Shown here piece after piece: positions 60,506 through 64,000 of a DNA stretch of 64,000 nt. Source of the DNA: Burkholderia latens (GTDB taxonomy: Bacteria; Pseudomonadota; Gammaproteobacteria; Burkholderiales; Burkholderiaceae); NCBI RefSeq assembly GCF_001718795.1, contig NZ_CP013435.1:3224001-3288000 (forward strand), given 5' to 3'. Below the pieces are notes generated by a model. It made no database searches and was not told the origin of the DNA. It saw nothing but the letters and a program-made list of their open reading frames with translations. Made by a program: the position numbers and the translations under genes. The number at the start of each line of letters is the position of its first letter. Within the stretch, counting starts at the first letter, position 1.

Positions 60506-61920
60506 CGCGCCACCTCCATCGCGTCCGGGCGAAATTCCGCGACGAGCGGGTGCGCGCTGATGTCCTGACCGAGGCCGAGCCAGCCATCCTCACGCCAGTG
60601 GATGTCGAGTCCCAGCGCATGCAGCTGGACTCGTTCGATCAGGAGTCGCGCGAGCCGCTGCTGCTCCGCCGGAAACAGCTGCTCCCACACCGCGCCGATG
60701 CGCTGCATGGCCACGACCACCTGTGGTTCATCGAGCGCCGCGCCGGCGGGATGCCGTTGGCATGACCGCCATGCGCCGATCAGCACCTCGGGCGCGCTCA
60801 AGGCCGCATGAATCTGGACCAGCACGGCCTGCTCGATCTCGGCTGCGGGCAGATGGCCCGTGCCGGGGATCTCCGGAGCGAGCGTCGCGCCGGCATGTCG
60901 GCGCTTATGCAGGTAGGGCACGTAGTACCGGTAGATCCGGCCGCTTTTCTTGCGCACGAACGTGTGTAGCATGCGCTGGCCATCCGGTGCAAAGAGCAGC
61001 CCGGCGAGCAGTGCCGAGTGCTTTGTGCGCCGCTCGCGTGGGCCCTGCTGGCGTCGTTCAATGAATGCGTGCGCAGCGTTCCAAAGTTCCTGCGGCACTA
61101 TGGGCTCATGCTGCCCGGCGAAATACTCGCCCTTGTGGTGGATCTCGCCGAGATACACGCGGCTGCGCAGTACATGGAAAATGAACTGCTGGTCGATCGG
61201 ACGACCAGTACGGTGACGCCCGTCTTGCGTGACCCATGCCTTGGTGGTGCGACCTTCGATGGCGAACTCGCGCACGAGACGCGCCGCCGATCCGTGTTCG
61301 CCATACCGCCGGAAGATATCCCGCACGAGCATGGCCTCCGGCTCATTGACGACCAGTCGCCGATCGACGACGTCGTAGCCGAGCGGCGGCATGCCACCCA
61401 TCCACATGCCACGCGCCTTGCTCACGGCAAACTTGTCGCGGATGCGCTCGCCCGTCACCTCGCGCTCGAACTGCGCGAACGACAGCAGAATGTTCAGCGT
61501 CAGTCGCCCCATCGAGGTCGTCGTGTTGAACTGCTGCGTGACGGCGACGAAAGAGACGCCGCACCGATCGAACACGTCGACGAGTCGAGCAAAATCCGGG
61601 AGACTGCGCGTGAGCCGGTCGATCTTGTAGACCACCACGATGTCGATCGTGCCAGCCTCTATATCGGCAAGCAGTCGTTGCAATGATGGCCGATCGAGAT
61701 TACCGCCGGAATATCCGCCGTCGTCGTACCCGTCATTCACCGCGATCCAGCCCTCGTGACGCTGGCTTGCGATGTAGGCGAGACCCGCATCGCGCTGTGC
61801 TTCGAGGCTGTTGTATTCTTGATCGAGGCCTTCGTCGCTGGACTTCCGCGTGTACACGGCACAGCGTTTTTTCGGGATGACCGTTGCAGGCATGGGCGCG
61901 ATGTTGCGTGTCCCCTTCAT
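60502..61920 (-). CDS. Large serine recombinase, second type
   Basis: A 472-residue serine recombinase. The catalytic serine (Ser27) lies in CAVYTRKSSDEGLDQEYNS; VVYKIDRLTRSLPDF and GRLTLNILLSFAQFEREVTGERIRDK complete the resolvase domain, and the recombinase domain carries PPLGYDVVDRRLVVNE. The zinc-ribbon cysteines of many large serine integrases are absent (LLFAPDGQRMLHTF). It overlaps DUF2924 by four bases. It is the likely integrase of the prophage-like element. Confidence 0.88.
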   Translation of the reverse strand: MKGTRNIAPMPATVIPKKRCAVYTRKSSDEGLDQEYNSLEAQRDAGLAYIASQRHEGWIAVNDGYDDGGYSGGNLDRPSLQRLLADIEAGTIDIVVVYKIDRLTRSLPDFARLVDVFDRCGVSFVAVTQQFNTTTSMGRLTLNILLSFAQFEREVTGERIRDKFAVSKARGMWMGGMPPLGYDVVDRRLVVNEPEAMLVRDIFRRYGEHGSAARLVREFAIEGRTTKAWVTQDGRHRTGRPIDQQFIFHVLRSRVYLGEIHHKGEYFAGQHEPIVPQELWNAAHAFIERRQQGPRERRTKHSALLAGLLFAPDGQRMLHTFVRKKSGRIYRYYVPYLHKRRHAGATLAPEIPGTGHLPAAEIEQAVLVQIHAALSAPEVLIGAWRSCQRHPAGAALDEPQVVVAMQRIGAVWEQLFPAEQQRLARLLIERVQLHALGLDIHWREDGWLGLGQDISAHPLVAEFRPDAMEVAR

Positions 61921-62390
61921 GCGACCTCCGCTTTCCGCCGACCGGATTTCAGGCCAAAGAAAGCAGGTCCCGACCAGTTACTGCCGGTGATCTCGCGCGC
62001 GATCGCTGTGAGGCTACGGAAGCGGATGCCCTGGTAATCGAAGTCGTTGATGCCGCGCACGAGCACGCGATGATCGATGTCGTTGTAGGTGCGGGTGATG
62101 ACCGTGCCGGGAAGTAGGCGTTCGCCGGCGCGATGCACCTGTCGCGGCATGATGCCAGTTTCGCCTATCTCTTCGAGCTTGCGGCGAAGCGATGCACGCA
62201 GTCCGCCGAACGCTCGTTCCTGCATCCGGTAGGCAAGCCGGGTTTCAATCCAGATGCGATTGTGATGGTTCGGGCGCTCGTCGAAATACTCGTCCCACAG
62301 TGCCCACAGGCTGTCGATCGGCAGATGGGGAAGCTGGGCAATGCGTGCCGTGATGGTCGGGGCGCCAGGCTGACCTGCGTGTGTCGTCAT
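61917..62390 (-). CDS. DUF2924 family protein
   Basis: A 157-residue DUF2924 protein: IAQLPHLPIDSLWALWDEYFDERPNHHNRIWIETRLAYRMQERAFGG and a C-terminal SNWSGPAFFGLKSGRRK. Members are regularly encoded next to this group of serine recombinases, as here with a four-base overlap, and may act as a DNA-binding accessory factor. Function is not established. Confidence 0.85.
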   Translation of the reverse strand: MTTHAGQPGAPTITARIAQLPHLPIDSLWALWDEYFDERPNHHNRIWIETRLAYRMQERAFGGLRASLRRKLEEIGETGIMPRQVHRAGERLLPGTVITRTYNDIDHRVLVRGINDFDYQGIRFRSLTAIAREITGSNWSGPAFFGLKSGRRKAEVA

Positions 62391-62602
62391 GAACGAACTC
62401 CAGTCGGTTGAGAGGGGTTCGTATTGACGCGCTCGTGGCCGAAGAAGCCAAGGCCAACCGGTTCGCTGCGATCGTAGGCCGACCCTGCCAGATGTGCGCG
62501 AAGCCGTAGCAGCGCGACGGCCAGCAGGTCTATGATTTCCTGCTGCGGGTGCCGGGGCTTGTCGGTAAGCACCGGAATAGCGACAGGTTGGATATCAGAC
62601 AT
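62387..62602 (-). CDS. Small protein at the recombinase operon start
   Basis: A 71-residue protein with a short helical stretch (HPQQEIIDLLAVALLRLRAHL) and a C-terminal polar tail. No family recognised. It overlaps DUF2924 by four bases and opens the recombinase operon. It has no obvious ribosome site. Confidence 0.6.
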   Translation of the reverse strand: MSDIQPVAIPVLTDKPRHPQQEIIDLLAVALLRLRAHLAGSAYDRSEPVGLGFFGHERVNTNPSQPTGVRS

Positions 62603-62785
62603 GGTGAGCGTTTCTGTGGAAAACGCTGCTCATGCTATGAGCCGAAGATACTTCGCGTAACGTGATTTAGCGGGAGTGCGCGTGAGTTGGCAAACGCCCG
62701 CGTGGGATGGCGACCACAGTATTGACCGCCATCCGATCCGGCGCCGTTGATTGCTTCCATGCCTTGGCTGGACCCTTGGCGTCTT
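62603..62785. other. Short gap at the right edge of the prophage-like element
   Basis: No gene is supported here. The gap separates the recombinase operon from the restriction gene, both on the minus strand, so it must contain the recombinase promoter and may contain an attachment site. No repeat was recognised. Confidence 0.4.
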
Positions 62786-64000
62786 TCAGACGTCGATGGG
62801 CGATGTCTTCCAAACGTCCTGCACCAAGGTTATCAGCAGCGCGTGACGGGCATCGATGGTCTTTGCATCCCAAACAGGAAATGCCTTCAGCTTTTCATTG
62901 ATTCGGGAAATGGAGGTGTTCTGACCGACGTTGGTCAGCTCAACCAAACTGCGCGTAAGATAGTTCCCGCTTTTGCAGTACTCGGCCTGTTTCTTCGCGT
63001 AAAAATCATTGCCGGCGACAATATTGATCGGCTTCTCTAACAAAGTCAGATTACCGAGCCGGTTTTTGTAGCCGTCGTAATCCGCACCGGGATTTTCCTC
63101 AGCCCACTTGGCACGCAGTTCGGGCGTTGGCGTATTGGGCAGAATATGCTCGATCTCCAGACTGGTAAACGGGCCCAAGCTACCGGGCGTTTTCAGCCCG
63201 CTGAAAGCCATATCAACATATTGCGTCAGACGTGCCAGCAAATAGCGCGTGCGGTATTGCTGCATCGAATACAGGGTGAAGCGTCGCAACGCATCGACCA
63301 GTTCCTGAGATTTTCCGGCCATGCTCGTATCAAAGCGGTCAGCAATGAATGCGTTGAGCTGCACCTTCTGCTTCATCGGATCTGTGACGGCGGCAATGGT
63401 GCGAATTTCATCGGCCCATTGAGAGAAGTTGCGCTCCAGATCTTTGGTCGGCGTCTTCGTGAAGATGTAGTAGAAGAGGAAGCTCTCCAACTGCGCCACG
63501 AAGTGATCAAACAACGGCTTGGGGAAATTGGCGGCCGCCAGCAGCAGAACGTAATGCAAGCTGAATGCGCCACCGGCCAACCGCTTGAGGCTATCCATCG
63601 CCAAACTGGGCTTGCCGTCATTACCCAGCCCGTTGGCAAAGGCCAGATAGTGCTCGACGTTACGGATCACCTTGCGAACGAACTCGAAGGGCTTGTTCGC
63701 GTAATCGCACATGGCCGCGTTGTCCTTGGCCACGAACCAGTCATAAATTTCATCCTCGCGCACCACCGAGTCACCACGCTCGTTCTTAATCACGTAGTTG
63801 GCCATCAGGAAATAGCGCAGGAAGCGCAGCGGCTTTTCCTTTTCTTTCTCCAGCGGCTTGGTGATTTTCTTCCACTCGTCCTTGAGCTGGGTGAACTGCG
63901 ATTGATTGACCTGCGTGAACAATAGGTTCTTCAGCAGATCCATCGGGTTCAGACCTACGCCGCGCTCGTTGATGGTCTCGAAGATCTTCAGCGCGCTACT
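62786..64000 (-). CDS. DUF262/DUF1524 GmrSD-like restriction protein (5' partial)
   Basis: The visible 405 residues (start lies beyond the window) show a DUF262 end (ALKIFETINERGVGLNPMDLL) and a DUF1524 HNH-like region: SLEIEHILPNTPTPELRAKW and NRLGNLTLLEKPINIVAGN. This is the layout of GmrSD-type modification-dependent restriction proteins, which cut phage DNA carrying modified bases. The frame is continuous to the last base. Confidence 0.83.
   Translation of the reverse strand, partial: SSALKIFETINERGVGLNPMDLLKNLLFTQVNQSQFTQLKDEWKKITKPLEKEKEKPLRFLRYFLMANYVIKNERGDSVVREDEIYDWFVAKDNAAMCDYANKPFEFVRKVIRNVEHYLAFANGLGNDGKPSLAMDSLKRLAGGAFSLHYVLLLAAANFPKPLFDHFVAQLESFLFYYIFTKTPTKDLERNFSQWADEIRTIAAVTDPMKQKVQLNAFIADRFDTSMAGKSQELVDALRRFTLYSMQQYRTRYLLARLTQYVDMAFSGLKTPGSLGPFTSLEIEHILPNTPTPELRAKWAEENPGADYDGYKNRLGNLTLLEKPINIVAGNDFYAKKQAEYCKSGNYLTRSLVELTNVGQNTSISRINEKLKAFPVWDAKTIDARHALLITLVQDVWKTSPIDV

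Larger units (their letters stand above)
54086..62602 (-). mobile_element. Prophage-like element, early region (left part lost)
   Basis: Leftward operons encode an integrase-type recombinase, regulators, recombination enzymes and a truncated primase, in the order usual for temperate-phage early genes. No structural or lysis genes are in the window. The left end is cut by IS21, so this is a remnant or a satellite. Confidence 0.65.

Overview
The window is a high-GC beta-proteobacterial chromosome segment. Gene content and order (dapF-DUF484-xerC, metX-metW, gatCAB facing mreBCD-mrdA-rodA, queDEC, hslVU next to a RegBA-type pair, a DksA with a degenerate zinc finger) are those of Burkholderia sensu stricto, most likely the main chromosome of a B. 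cepacia complex member. Species cannot be decided from the sequence alone.

Positions 1 to about 43,560 are ordinary core chromosome. In order they hold: an EamA exporter, an aldo/keto reductase and small membrane proteins (1-2942); a PhyH-type dioxygenase and an Arg-rich small protein (3067-4538); metK facing lpxL (4656-6993); dapF-DUF484-xerC-rlmI (7374-11229); a CobW-type zinc GTPase and dksA (11441-13427); hslVU and a redox-type two-component pair (13666-17608); argB, a HAD nucleotidase and slmA (18239-20564); metXW, ampG and an M48-like protein (20902-25217); an AraC regulator facing a zinc alcohol dehydrogenase (25239-27464); xthA and ppk2; gatBAC facing the cell-shape operon mreBCD-mrdA-rodA (29387-39427); a Sel1-repeat protein, an HpcH aldolase and the queuosine genes queDEC (39533-43304). 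Two leaders in this part look like SAM-II riboswitches, one before metK and one before metX. Both genes belong to the methionine/SAM pathway.

From about 43.6 kb to the right edge lies a composite genomic island with visibly lower and mixed base composition. Its first part (43.8-47.5 kb, minus strand) is a defence-like cluster: an AvcD-type anti-phage dCTP deaminase, a small protein just downstream, a YaaW/UPF0174-like membrane protein and an unrecognised 256-residue protein. Next is a plus-strand cassette of a zinc-finger protein, a serine recombinase and two ParB/RepB-like proteins (47.9-51.6 kb). A complete IS21-family element (51,604-54,085) cuts off the second ParB gene. On its other side it cuts off a different gene, a phage primase. 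There is no target duplication, which points to an IS-mediated deletion or rearrangement.

The third part (54.1-62.6 kb, minus strand) is the early region of a prophage or prophage-like element: a second large serine recombinase, DUF2924, a ParB-like HTH protein, helix-turn-helix and BRO-N proteins, a Sak4-like RecA-fold ATPase, a probable phage replication protein, DUF6511, a Cas4-like iron-sulfur nuclease and the truncated primase. Nearly all its genes abut or overlap. The window ends inside a DUF262/DUF1524 (GmrSD-like) restriction gene, a second defence function. No rRNA, tRNA or CRISPR array was seen.
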